Shown in pieces: positions 25,363 to 33,429 of a stretch of DNA of 64,000 nt (position 1 is the first letter of the stretch; every line of letters starts with the position of its first letter). The DNA is from Pseudomonadota bacterium (GTDB taxonomy: Bacteria; Desulfobacterota; Desulfovibrionia; Desulfovibrionales; Desulfovibrionaceae): assembly GCA_023460395.1 (NCBI GenBank), contig JAEWQB010000015.1, forward strand, positions 1 through 64,000. Direction: 5' to 3'. The translations under genes and the position numbers were made by a program. Below the pieces are notes generated by a model, which had not been told where the DNA came from, did no database searches, and saw only the letters and a list, made by a program, of their open reading frames with translations.

Positions 25363-26691
25363 ATGGCAACTCCCTATCAAACACCATCCTTCCCCGTGCT
25401 GGATATTCCCGGCTTGGCGGACCAACCCGTGCCCCTCTTCTATGGAGTACGTGTCAGCCAGCCTGAGATGCCCGCGCTGGGAGATGTGGAAGCCTCCATT
25501 GACCGCGCCATGGACCCCGTCAATAGCGCGCTCTCCACTCTGGCAGCCCTCCCCAGAGGGGCCAGAGTAGCCGTGGCGGTCGGCAGCAGGGGCATTGCCG
25601 ATCTTGCCCTTGTTGTCCGCCGTGTGGTGGACAGGCTTACGGGAATGGGCTTCTCCCCCTTCATCGTTCCTTCCATGGGCAGCCATGGCGGAGGCACGGC
25701 GGAAGGGCAAATACTCGTTCTGAACAAGCTCGGCATTTCCGAAGAGGCCATGGGAGTACCCATTGTCTCCAGCATGGAAACAGTGAATCTGGGGGAAGTG
25801 GAACCCCGTGTTGACGCGCATATAGACCGCAATGCGTACACCTCAGACGGCATTGTGGTGGTCGCCCGGATAAAGGCGCACACCAACTTTGAAGCTGAGG
25901 TGGAGAGCGGGCTGTGCAAAATGGTTTCCGTAGGGCTGGGCAAAGCCATGGGTGCCCGCAACGTCCACGTATATGGACGCCGAGGCCTCGTGGAGCTTAT
26001 GCCCCGCATTGCCGAAAAATGCCTCGCGCACGCGCCGTTTTCCTTAGCCATCGCGCTTGTGGAAAACAGCCACCACCAGCTTGCAAAGGTGGAAGCCGTG
26101 GCTCCGAAAGACTTTGTCCGCGCCGACAAAGAGCTGCTGGCCCTGTACAAGGCCCATGCTCCGGCTATTCCCTTCGCCCAACTGGATACGTTGGTGGTGG
26201 AACGGCTGGGCAAGGACATTTCTGGAACAGGCATGGACATCAAAGTTATTGGCAGAGAGGGGTTCCGGGGCGACCCCATGCGCCCCCCCTACATTAACGC
26301 CATTGCCGCGCTGCGCGTGACCAAAGCTTCGGCGGGGAACGGAATAGGGGTGGGCAATGCCGACTTCATGCCTCTGAAAACCGCACAGGATCTGGACCTT
26401 ATGTCCATGTACTTCAACGCGCTCACCTCAGCCTGCATGACTCGCGTCAAACTGCCTCCGGTGCTGCCAACAGAAAAACTCTGTATTCAGGCAGCGTTGC
26501 GAGTGTGCTGGCAACCTGAACCGGAAGAAATACGGGGTTGTGTCATCGCCTCCACTTCCGAATTAGACAAAATGCTCGTTACCAAACCACTGCTTGAAGA
26601 ACTGCGAACCACCGGGAAATTGGTGGAAATATGGCAACAGGCGCAACCGCTACGGTTCTCCGACACAGGGGAACTACAAAGCGGCTTGTAG
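25363..26691 (+). CDS. LarA-like nickel-dependent 2-hydroxyacid racemase/epimerase
   Basis: 442 aa, lactate-racemase-like (DUF2088) family. The four residues that matter in Lactiplantibacillus LarA (His108 and His174 as acid/base pair, Lys184 holding the nickel-pincer nucleotide by a thioamide, His200 on nickel) have counterparts at almost the same positions: His108 in PSMGSHGG, His173 in RIKAHTN, Lys186 in GLCKMVSVGLG and His202 in ARNVHVYG. The start ATG has GGAAG upstream; it lies 17 bases after tctA. The cofactor-synthesis genes larC, larE and larB lie 4.6 kb downstream in the same island, so the protein is likely active. LarA homologues act on lactate, malate, other hydroxy acids or aldonates; here the expected substrate is the one handled by the cotranscribed lyase. 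Confidence 0.82.
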   Translation: MATPYQTPSFPVLDIPGLADQPVPLFYGVRVSQPEMPALGDVEASIDRAMDPVNSALSTLAALPRGARVAVAVGSRGIADLALVVRRVVDRLTGMGFSPFIVPSMGSHGGGTAEGQILVLNKLGISEEAMGVPIVSSMETVNLGEVEPRVDAHIDRNAYTSDGIVVVARIKAHTNFEAEVESGLCKMVSVGLGKAMGARNVHVYGRRGLVELMPRIAEKCLAHAPFSLAIALVENSHHQLAKVEAVAPKDFVRADKELLALYKAHAPAIPFAQLDTLVVERLGKDISGTGMDIKVIGREGFRGDPMRPPYINAIAALRVTKASAGNGIGVGNADFMPLKTAQDLDLMSMYFNALTSACMTRVKLPPVLPTEKLCIQAALRVCWQPEPEEIRGCVIASTSELDKMLVTKPLLEELRTTGKLVEIWQQAQPLRFSDTGELQSGL

Positions 26692-26753
26692 CCACGTCAT
26701 CAACTCTCGGACTACGGCCCCGGGCCGGGGTAAATCGTACCTGCTCCCCGGAA

Positions 26754-26790
26754 AAGATGCCGGTCTGTACCGTCGACAGACCGGCATCTT
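26754..26790 (+). repeat. Strong hairpin between the racemase and MFS genes
   Basis: Perfect 15-base stem AAGATGCCGGTCTGT with ACAGACCGGCATCTT around a 7-base loop. It is followed by TTCCC only, so a partial terminator or mRNA-processing/stabilising element is more likely than full termination. Confidence 0.75.
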
Positions 26791-26857
26791 CCCACAAAGG
26801 GATCACCCTCATGCAGACCCTTCCGGCGCGCGGCGTGCCGGATGAAAGGAATTGCTC

Positions 26858-28141
26858 ATGTCTCAACGCAACAAGCGAACCAAACTGGCGCTATATATTT
26901 TCTTCCTCTTGTGTATTGCCTATCTTTTTGTGCCGTTCCACAGAGTAAGCCCCGCCATTATGGCAGTGGATATCATGGCGGATATGGGCATAGGTGCCCC
27001 CGCCATGGGCGCACTGGCCTCCATTTTCTTTTTCACCTACGGAGCGATGCAGCTTCCCAGCGGCCTGCTGGCAGATTCCCTAGGCCCGCGCCGCACGCTG
27101 CCCGCGTTTTTCGGACTGGCCGGTCTGGGGGCCATTCTGTTCGGCATATCCGATTCCGTCACCGGGCTGATGATAGGCCGCGCATTTATGGGATTTGGTG
27201 TTTCGGTGGTCTTCATCTGCGGCATTAAACTCCTGAGCCGCTGGTTTCCCCCAGAGGCTTTTGCCCGCATGAGTGGCATTTACCTTGGCATGGGGGGAGT
27301 AGGCCTCATTCTTGGCTCCGGTCCCATGGCGGCGTTGTGCTCGGCCTTGGGCTGGCGCAACGGCCTGATTCTGAGTGGCGGCGTCAGCCTGCTAGTGGCG
27401 GCGGCGCTCTGGCTGTGGGTACGCGACACGCCGGAAGAAGCCGGGTGTGAACCACTGGTCAAAGGGGGCACCACCGGCAAAAACGGCATGAACGCGGCAG
27501 AATTGTGGATGTCTGTGCGCGAAATTTGCTCAAACCGCAACTTCTGGTTCATTGCCACATGGTTTTTTTGCCAATTCGGCATCCACATGAGCTTTGGCGG
27601 ACTGTGGGGCGGACCGTTCCTTATGGACATTCACCAGATGACGAAAGGTCAGGCTGGCGGCGTGCTGAATATGATGGGCGTGGGCATGCTGGCGGGCGGA
27701 CCGCTGGCGGGCTGGCTTTCCGACTCCGTGTTTAAGGCACGGAAACCGGTCATGCTGCTAAACGCACTGGGAACAGTGGTCCTCTTCGTTATTCTTGCCG
27801 CGTATGGCGACGTTTTGCCCGACTGGAGTATGTATCTTTGGTTCTTCTGCCTCGCTGCCTTCGGCATGGGCTCCCTTTCCGCCGGGTTCGCTTCCATCCG
27901 GGACATTTTCGGCGATAAGGCCACGGGCACTGGCAGTGGTCTTTTAAACACGCTGCCGTCGTTCGGCGTTTCCCTGTTTCAGCCGCTGACGGGATGGATT
28001 TTGGAATCGTACGGGCAGACGCCGGGGGGAGGCTTTACCATGGAGGGATATTCCATGTCGTGCCTGCTCTACATGGGGGTGGCATGTGTGGGTGTTTGCG
28101 GCGCATTGCTTGCCCGCGAACCTATGCAACGGCACTCATAA
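26858..28141 (+). CDS. MFS-family transporter
   Basis: 427-residue, twelve-helix major facilitator permease. The loop 2-3 signature is GLLADSLGPRRTL, after FTYGAMQLPSG in helix 2, both typical of organic-anion:proton MFS carriers. AAAGGA seven bases before the ATG sets the start; a TTG two codons upstream is not needed. It is the last gene behind the sigma-54 promoter and converges on the activator gene through a two-way terminator. As the island already has a TTT importer, this protein may export a product (for example sulfite, acetate-like or another organic anion) or offer a second import route. Confidence 0.88.
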   Translation: MSQRNKRTKLALYIFFLLCIAYLFVPFHRVSPAIMAVDIMADMGIGAPAMGALASIFFFTYGAMQLPSGLLADSLGPRRTLPAFFGLAGLGAILFGISDSVTGLMIGRAFMGFGVSVVFICGIKLLSRWFPPEAFARMSGIYLGMGGVGLILGSGPMAALCSALGWRNGLILSGGVSLLVAAALWLWVRDTPEEAGCEPLVKGGTTGKNGMNAAELWMSVREICSNRNFWFIATWFFCQFGIHMSFGGLWGGPFLMDIHQMTKGQAGGVLNMMGVGMLAGGPLAGWLSDSVFKARKPVMLLNALGTVVLFVILAAYGDVLPDWSMYLWFFCLAAFGMGSLSAGFASIRDIFGDKATGTGSGLLNTLPSFGVSLFQPLTGWILESYGQTPGGGFTMEGYSMSCLLYMGVACVGVCGALLAREPMQRHS

Positions 28142-28181
28142 CACGGAGTTTTTCAATCGACCTACCCCTCCTCCATAACCG

Positions 28182-28213
28182 AAAAGCCCGTAGGCTCTAC
28201 GCGCGGGCTTTTT
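28182..28213. terminator. Bidirectional terminator between MFS and activator genes
   Basis: AAAAGCCCG pairs with CGGGCTTTT across a small inner GTAG/CTAC stem; the A-run on one side and T-run on the other make it work for both convergent genes. Confidence 0.9.
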
Positions 28214-28236
28214 CCTTCATGCCAGAAATGTTGCAG

Positions 28237-30201
28237 TTACATTTCCATACCACGCAACCGCCGCCACAATGTGGTGGTGCTGATGCCCAAGCGCCGGGCA
28301 GTCTCCGCCCTGTTTCCTCCACATTCCACCAATACACGCCGTATGCGCCGCATTTCGTCCTCACGCAGCGTGACTCTGGGAGCGCAAGAGCTGGACGATC
28401 CCCCAAACCCTTGTCCGTCATCCATTCCGGGTTCCAAAAAATACCCGTTTTCCGCCGCCTCTCTTTTTTCCCCGCCGCACAGGGCACGCCCGACCTGTTC
28501 CGGTTCAAAATTGCACAAAATGTCCTGCCGCGTCACTTCACGTCCCCGGCACTCCACCATGATGCGTTCCAGAATAGATTTCATTTCCCGCACGTTACCG
28601 GGGTAGCTGTAATGCCTCAGCGCCTCGCGGGCGTCAGGCCCCAGTTCCGGGGGCGGACCGCCCAGCCGGTAGCCGATTTCCCGGCAATAAAAGCGGATAA
28701 GGGCGTCGAGACACGTTCCCCGTTCGCGCAGGGGAGGCAGTTGCAGGCGCAGCACATTAATACGGAAGTACAAATCTTGCCTAAACTGCCCCCGCGCAGC
28801 CATCTGCACGAGGTTACGGTTGGTGGCGCAAATGACGCGCACATCAAGAGAAATCAGCCGTTCGCTGCCAAGACGCCGGACCTGCCGCTCTTCCAGAACC
28901 CGGAGCAACTTCACCTGCATGGGCATGGACATTTCTCCGATCTCATCCAAAAAGATGGTACCGGAATTAGCCATTTCAAACAGTCCCTTCCGCCCACCTT
29001 TCAGGGCACCGGTGAAGGCCCCTTCGTCGTAGCCGAACAGTTCACTTTCAATAAGATTTTCCGGCAATGCGGAGCAGTTTACAGCCACAAACGGTCCGAG
29101 TCTGCGTTTGCTGGCATTGTGCAAACTCTGGGCGATAAGCTCCTTGCCCGTGCCGCACTCGCCCATGATCAATACCGTGGAATCAGCCACGGCGTATTGC
29201 CGGGACCGGGCAAGCAGTTCCCGCATCGCCTGTCCGTTGTGCACGATGTCTTCAAAATGGTGCTGGGCCACCAGCCCTTTTTCAGACAAGGAACGCTGCA
29301 ACTGCCGATCCTGAGCACGGGCCGGTTCCAGCAGGACAACCGCGCCGAAATTCATACCCCCACGCGCAACCGGGTGTATGCGGCACAGGTAGGTGCCCCC
29401 GCCTTCCCGTGCGTGAATAACCCCGTTCCACGGCTCGCTGTTGCGCACCGCAGTCAGCAATTCACCATTTTTCAACCGTTTGTGACCATGATCATCTTCA
29501 AACAGTTCCTGCTCCACTTCCGGGTCCAGATGGGCCAGTTGGTTGAACTGCACCAACCGTCCCTCTTCATCCAGAACCAGCACGCCTTCGCGGGTGGAAT
29601 CGATAAACACCTGCTGACGCAGCTCCCATTCGTTCTCCCGGTGCGAAAGATCCACCAACCGGGCGGCTTCGTCCAGCGTGGTCAGCAGCACGGAACGCGG
29701 CGTGCGCAGAGGAAAGCCCTTAAGCCCCCTTTCGGCAGCGAGCGATACGGAATATGGATTGCCCACCATGGTAGTGAATCCCTGACGGCAGACCTCGTCC
29801 ACCACTTCGGGAACCTCACGGGAAGAACGCAACTGAAACAGCTCTATTTCCACAGAAAGTATGGGGGCTGCGGTGCGGGCCGCCTTGACGATTTCACCAA
29901 AGCCGATGACCGCTATGTGGTTACTGCATTTTCTGGCCTGATCAATAAGTGGGATAACATCGTGCACGGTAATGGGAATGTCCACTACGGGCACGGAAAT
30001 GGCGGAGCGGATGCACAGCGTAGTCTCCCCACGGCTCACCAAGACCTTAACGCCCCGGTTCACCATATCACGGGCGTGCGTTATAGCATCTTCAAACAGT
30101 CCCGTGCACAACTCAAAGTCCAGCAACGATTCTTCACGAATCTGCTGGAACATCCGCATCAACTCTTTATCCGGGGCGATAACCCCTATTTCGCTGACCA
30201 T
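28237..30201 (-). CDS. Sigma-54-dependent activator (PrpR_N-PAS-AAA+-Fis)
   Basis: 654 aa. Residues ~1-180 form the PrpR_N effector domain (SRGETTLCIRSAISVPVVDIP is typical), which in propionate and related regulators binds the pathway metabolite. A PAS-like domain follows (~195-300: DSTREGVLVLDEEGRLVQFN). The AAA+ domain has Walker A GECGTGKE at 347-354 (Cys where Ser is usual), the sigma-54 contact loop GAFTGA at 394-399 and Walker B TIFLDEIGE. A Fis-type helix-turn-helix ends the protein (GGNRAETARRLGISTTTLWRRL). GGAGG precedes the ATG. It most likely switches on the sigma-54 promoter at 20714 in response to the substrate or an intermediate of the island's pathway, and perhaps the divergent dehydrogenase-lar unit. 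Confidence 0.95.
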   Translation of the reverse strand: MVSEIGVIAPDKELMRMFQQIREESLLDFELCTGLFEDAITHARDMVNRGVKVLVSRGETTLCIRSAISVPVVDIPITVHDVIPLIDQARKCSNHIAVIGFGEIVKAARTAAPILSVEIELFQLRSSREVPEVVDEVCRQGFTTMVGNPYSVSLAAERGLKGFPLRTPRSVLLTTLDEAARLVDLSHRENEWELRQQVFIDSTREGVLVLDEEGRLVQFNQLAHLDPEVEQELFEDDHGHKRLKNGELLTAVRNSEPWNGVIHAREGGGTYLCRIHPVARGGMNFGAVVLLEPARAQDRQLQRSLSEKGLVAQHHFEDIVHNGQAMRELLARSRQYAVADSTVLIMGECGTGKELIAQSLHNASKRRLGPFVAVNCSALPENLIESELFGYDEGAFTGALKGGRKGLFEMANSGTIFLDEIGEMSMPMQVKLLRVLEERQVRRLGSERLISLDVRVICATNRNLVQMAARGQFRQDLYFRINVLRLQLPPLRERGTCLDALIRFYCREIGYRLGGPPPELGPDAREALRHYSYPGNVREMKSILERIMVECRGREVTRQDILCNFEPEQVGRALCGGEKREAAENGYFLEPGMDDGQGFGGSSSSCAPRVTLREDEMRRIRRVLVECGGNRAETARRLGISTTTLWRRLRGMEM

Positions 30202-30347
30202 GCACCCTCCGCACTCTGGTCCGGGCCACCCTCACACAATACCCCACCCGGGCACACCATAGCGTCCGCGCCCCGCCGTGTCCACAGCATCGGGCGTTGT
30301 AAAAACAGACATTTCCTTCCGCGTATTACCACCATAAGGAGTAAGGC

Positions 30348-31322
30348 ATGAAGTACACTGTCGTTCTCACCGGTCCCATTTTGCAGGAAGGGCTGGATCT
30401 GCTCCTTGCCCGTAAAGATATTACGTTGGTGCAAGCCCCTGACTGGTCCGAAAAAATCGCGGCCCGGCTATTGCCCACGGCGCACGCCATTCTGGTTCGC
30501 ACGCACCCGCTGCCCCGGACGCTTCTTGCGCAGGCCCCGGTATTGCGCGTGGTTTCCCGGTTTGGCGTGGGCGTGGACAACGTGGACTGGCGGTATCTTT
30601 CCGAACGGGACATTCCGCTCTGCGTGACCACGGGTGCCAATGCAGATTCCGTAGCGGAACAAACCCTGCTGTTCATGCTCGCCATGGCTAAGGACTTACA
30701 CTCCGCGCAGGCCGCCGTGTGCGAAGGAAAGTGGACATGGCGCGAACAGCACTCCGCACAGGAATTACGGGGAAAAACAGCGTTGCTTATCGGATTCGGC
30801 AATATCGGCCGGGCCGTTGCCACCCTGTGCTCTGCCTTTGGCATGCACGTCATCGCATGGAGCCGCTCAGAACAAACCAATCTTCCGCCAAATGTGACAA
30901 TGACAAAAGATTTCCGGGCACATCTGCCAGAAGCGGATTTCATTTCCCTCCATCTGCCACACACCCCGGAAACACACCATTTACTTAGCTTAGACGACAT
31001 GACCCGGCTTAAACCCGGCGCTTGCATCGTCAATACCGGACGCGGCAGTCTGCTAGACGAACGGGTGCTTCTTCACGCGTTGGAGAGCGGCCTGCTTGGG
31101 GGCGTGGGGCTGGATGTTTTCGAGCACGAGCCTCCCGACCTGCATTCGCCGCTGCTACAGCATCCCCGATCTTTCTTCACTCCGCACAATGCCGGGCTGA
31201 CACATGAATGCATGACGCGCATGAGCGTTCTGTCCGCGCGGAACATTCTGGACGCCTTAGACGGATGCCTCAACCCGCAAATGATCTTCAACGGCAAAAG
31301 AGTGTCCTCCCCTTCCGTGTGA
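30348..31322 (+). CDS. D-2-hydroxyacid dehydrogenase (SlcC/SerA-like)
   Basis: NAD(P)-dependent oxidoreductase of 324 aa of the D-isomer-specific family. The Rossmann motif is GFGNIG (149-154) and the catalytic triad is Arg232 (NTGRGSLLDE), Glu261 (FEHEPP) and His280 (TPHNAGLT). RFGVGVDNVD in the substrate domain is family-typical. TAAGGAG lies 7 bases upstream. It is divergent from the activator and leads the larC-larE-larB unit. (S)-sulfolactate dehydrogenase SlcC belongs to this family, which supports, but does not prove, a role on sulfolactate; glycerate, lactate or phosphoglycerate-type substrates are alternatives. Confidence 0.9.
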   Translation: MKYTVVLTGPILQEGLDLLLARKDITLVQAPDWSEKIAARLLPTAHAILVRTHPLPRTLLAQAPVLRVVSRFGVGVDNVDWRYLSERDIPLCVTTGANADSVAEQTLLFMLAMAKDLHSAQAAVCEGKWTWREQHSAQELRGKTALLIGFGNIGRAVATLCSAFGMHVIAWSRSEQTNLPPNVTMTKDFRAHLPEADFISLHLPHTPETHHLLSLDDMTRLKPGACIVNTGRGSLLDERVLLHALESGLLGGVGLDVFEHEPPDLHSPLLQHPRSFFTPHNAGLTHECMTRMSVLSARNILDALDGCLNPQMIFNGKRVSSPSV

Positions 31323-31346
31323 CAGGCTACAAAAGGAATCCGTGTT

Positions 31347-32582
31347 ATGAACATCCTCTATTATGACTGCTTCGCTGGTATCAGCGGCGATATGAATCTG
31401 GCCGCTATGATTGATCTGGGAGTTGCCCCAGAGTACTTGCGCGCGGAACTTGACAAGCTGCATCTGCAAAACGAGTTCACACTGAGCATTACCAGAGATA
31501 GCCGCAATGGCATTCATGGCACCCGCGTGGACGTTCTCCTCACGCATCGCGCACACGAGCGTAGCCACCCCCATGCTCATAGCCATGACCATACCGGACA
31601 CCACCCGTGCGCCGATTCAGCAACGCATGGAGCACATCGGAATTTTGCGGATATCCGCAAAATTATTACAGACAGCACACTGCCGGACACCGTCAAAGAA
31701 ACCAGCCTGCGCATCTTCCGCAATCTCGCAGAGGCCGAAGCCAAAGTGCACGGACAGCCCGTGGATACCGTGCACTTCCACGAAGTGGGTGCCACGGACG
31801 CAATTGTAGATATCGTGGGGGCCGCCATCTGCCGGTACCGTTTGGGCGTAGACGCGGTGTGGGCCTCACCCGTGGAGCTGGGAAAAGGATTTGTCCACTG
31901 CGCACACGGCCTTATTCCGGTTCCCGCACCCGCCACCGTGGAAATTCTGCACGGCATTCCCACCGTCCGGGGCGGGACGGACCATGAAGCCACCACCCCC
32001 ACAGGAGCAGCCATTCTCGCCACGCTGGTGGATACATTCACAGAAACACCAAGCATGCGCACCGCACACACAGGCTACGGTATCGGACACCGGCAAACCG
32101 GGCACCCGAACATACTGCGGGTTCATCTCGCCACAGCAAATCAACAAGACCATACTCCCACGGCTCGCCTGCTCCAGTGCAATATTGACGACATGACGGG
32201 AGAATCTCTCGGTCACGTTATGGATGTGCTTATGGAACACGGTGCCATGGATGTGCATTTCACCCCCATCGTTATGAAAAAAAGCCGCCCCGCAACCATG
32301 CTCTCTCTTCTCTGCGGCGCGGACGAAGAGGAACGTTTCCGGGAATTGCTTTTTCGCCATACCACAACGCTGGGAATAAAATGTTTCACTGTGGGGAAAA
32401 CAGTGCTGGAACGACAGATGGACACGCTGGAAACGGCACTGGGCACGGTGCGCATGAAACGCGCTTTGCTGAACGGCGAAATACTGCGCTCCAAACCGGA
32501 ATTTGAAGACTGCCGCGAAATCGCCCGGCGCAGTGGCCTTCCCCTGAGTGACGTATATGCCCTTGTCGGCAAACTGGCGTAG
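31347..32582 (+). CDS. larC: Nickel insertase for the LarA cofactor (LarC)
   Basis: Inserts nickel into the pyridinium bis-thiocarboxylic acid mononucleotide to finish the nickel-pincer cofactor, using CTP. 411 aa. N-terminal YYDCFAGISGDMNLAAMIDLG is the family hallmark, VHFHEVGATDAIVDIVGA and HGLIPVPAPATVEIL follow, and the C-terminal half has NIDDMTGESLGHVMDVLMEHGA. A His-rich segment (about residues 67-95, with HSHDHTGHH) is a probable nickel store. In Lactiplantibacillus larC is split and joined by ribosomal frameshift; here it is a single continuous frame, although an A7 run (MKKS codons near 32277) is present. AAGGA precedes the ATG. Confidence 0.95.
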   Translation: MNILYYDCFAGISGDMNLAAMIDLGVAPEYLRAELDKLHLQNEFTLSITRDSRNGIHGTRVDVLLTHRAHERSHPHAHSHDHTGHHPCADSATHGAHRNFADIRKIITDSTLPDTVKETSLRIFRNLAEAEAKVHGQPVDTVHFHEVGATDAIVDIVGAAICRYRLGVDAVWASPVELGKGFVHCAHGLIPVPAPATVEILHGIPTVRGGTDHEATTPTGAAILATLVDTFTETPSMRTAHTGYGIGHRQTGHPNILRVHLATANQQDHTPTARLLQCNIDDMTGESLGHVMDVLMEHGAMDVHFTPIVMKKSRPATMLSLLCGADEEERFRELLFRHTTTLGIKCFTVGKTVLERQMDTLETALGTVRMKRALLNGEILRSKPEFEDCREIARRSGLPLSDVYALVGKLA

Positions 32583-32592
32583 GAGAAGAGCT

Positions 32593-33429
32593 GTGCCGCT
32601 ATTTTCGCAACACACGAAATACGCCAACCTTCTCGCGTCGCTACAGGGCATGAGACGGGTTTTCGTGGCGTTCTCCGGCGGAGCAGACAGCGCATTGCTT
32701 CTGTATGCCGCGCAGCAGGCGCTAGGTGAAAACGTTGTGGCGGTGACCATGGTCACGCCATACACCCCCAAAGCCGAAACCGCCGGAGCCATGGAACTGG
32801 CAAAAACACTCCGGGTACGCCATCAGATCGTCACCCGGCCCCTTCCTGAAATCATTCGGGAAAATCCTCCAGACCGCTGTTACCTCTGCAAGCAGGCCCT
32901 TTTCGGAGAAATAACGAACCTCGCGAAAGAACAGGGTGTCTCCCATATTCTTGACGGCAGCAATCTGGATGATCAGAGCGACTACCGGCCCGGTCGCAGG
33001 GCTGTTACGGAGCTGGGCATCCGCAGCCCCTTGCTGGATGCCGCACTGACCAAACGCGACATTCGCGATATCTCCCGCGAGATAGGGCTGTCCACGTGGA
33101 ATCTGCCCGCCGGAGCCTGCCTACTTACGCGTATTCCGCATGGCACCTGTATAAAAGAAGATGAACTGGCCCGCATTGACGACGGAGAATCTTATCTGCG
33201 GTCACTCGGTTTTCCAGCCGTAAGACTGCGCAGCCATGGTGATCTGGCATGTATTGAGCTACCCCCGGACGTCATAACGGACTGCCTCACCCCGGCTCTG
33301 CGCGAAAGCATTGTCCACCAGCTCCGCTTGCTCGGATATTGCCGCGTCGCCATAGATCTGGCGGGCTACCGCATGGGGAATCTCAACAAACCCGGCATCA
33401 CGCATACCGGAGAAGGGAAACAGCAATGA
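32593..33429 (+). CDS. larE: Sulfur transferase for the LarA cofactor (LarE)
   Basis: PP-loop enzyme that adenylates and thiolates the two carboxylates of the cofactor precursor. 278 aa, GTG start with AGGAGAAGAG upstream, ten bases after larC. The PP-loop is SGGADSALL (28-36). PPDRCYLCK (Cys96, Cys99) is a conserved LarE/NAD-synthase-like block. PAGACLLTR places a cysteine at residue 176, the very position of the sacrificial cysteine in the Lactiplantibacillus enzyme; another cysteine follows at 186 (HGTC) and others at 220, 231 and 250. Whether it is the sacrificial type or the [4Fe-4S] type is not decidable here. It overlaps larB by four bases. Confidence 0.94.
   Translation: MPLFSQHTKYANLLASLQGMRRVFVAFSGGADSALLLYAAQQALGENVVAVTMVTPYTPKAETAGAMELAKTLRVRHQIVTRPLPEIIRENPPDRCYLCKQALFGEITNLAKEQGVSHILDGSNLDDQSDYRPGRRAVTELGIRSPLLDAALTKRDIRDISREIGLSTWNLPAGACLLTRIPHGTCIKEDELARIDDGESYLRSLGFPAVRLRSHGDLACIELPPDVITDCLTPALRESIVHQLRLLGYCRVAIDLAGYRMGNLNKPGITHTGEGKQQ

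Noticed and set aside
27994..30351. 785-codon open frame on the plus strand
   Set aside because: It lies entirely antisense to the sigma-54 activator and its terminator, has no ribosome site and an implausible His/Arg/Pro-rich composition. GC-rich antisense frames stay open by chance.
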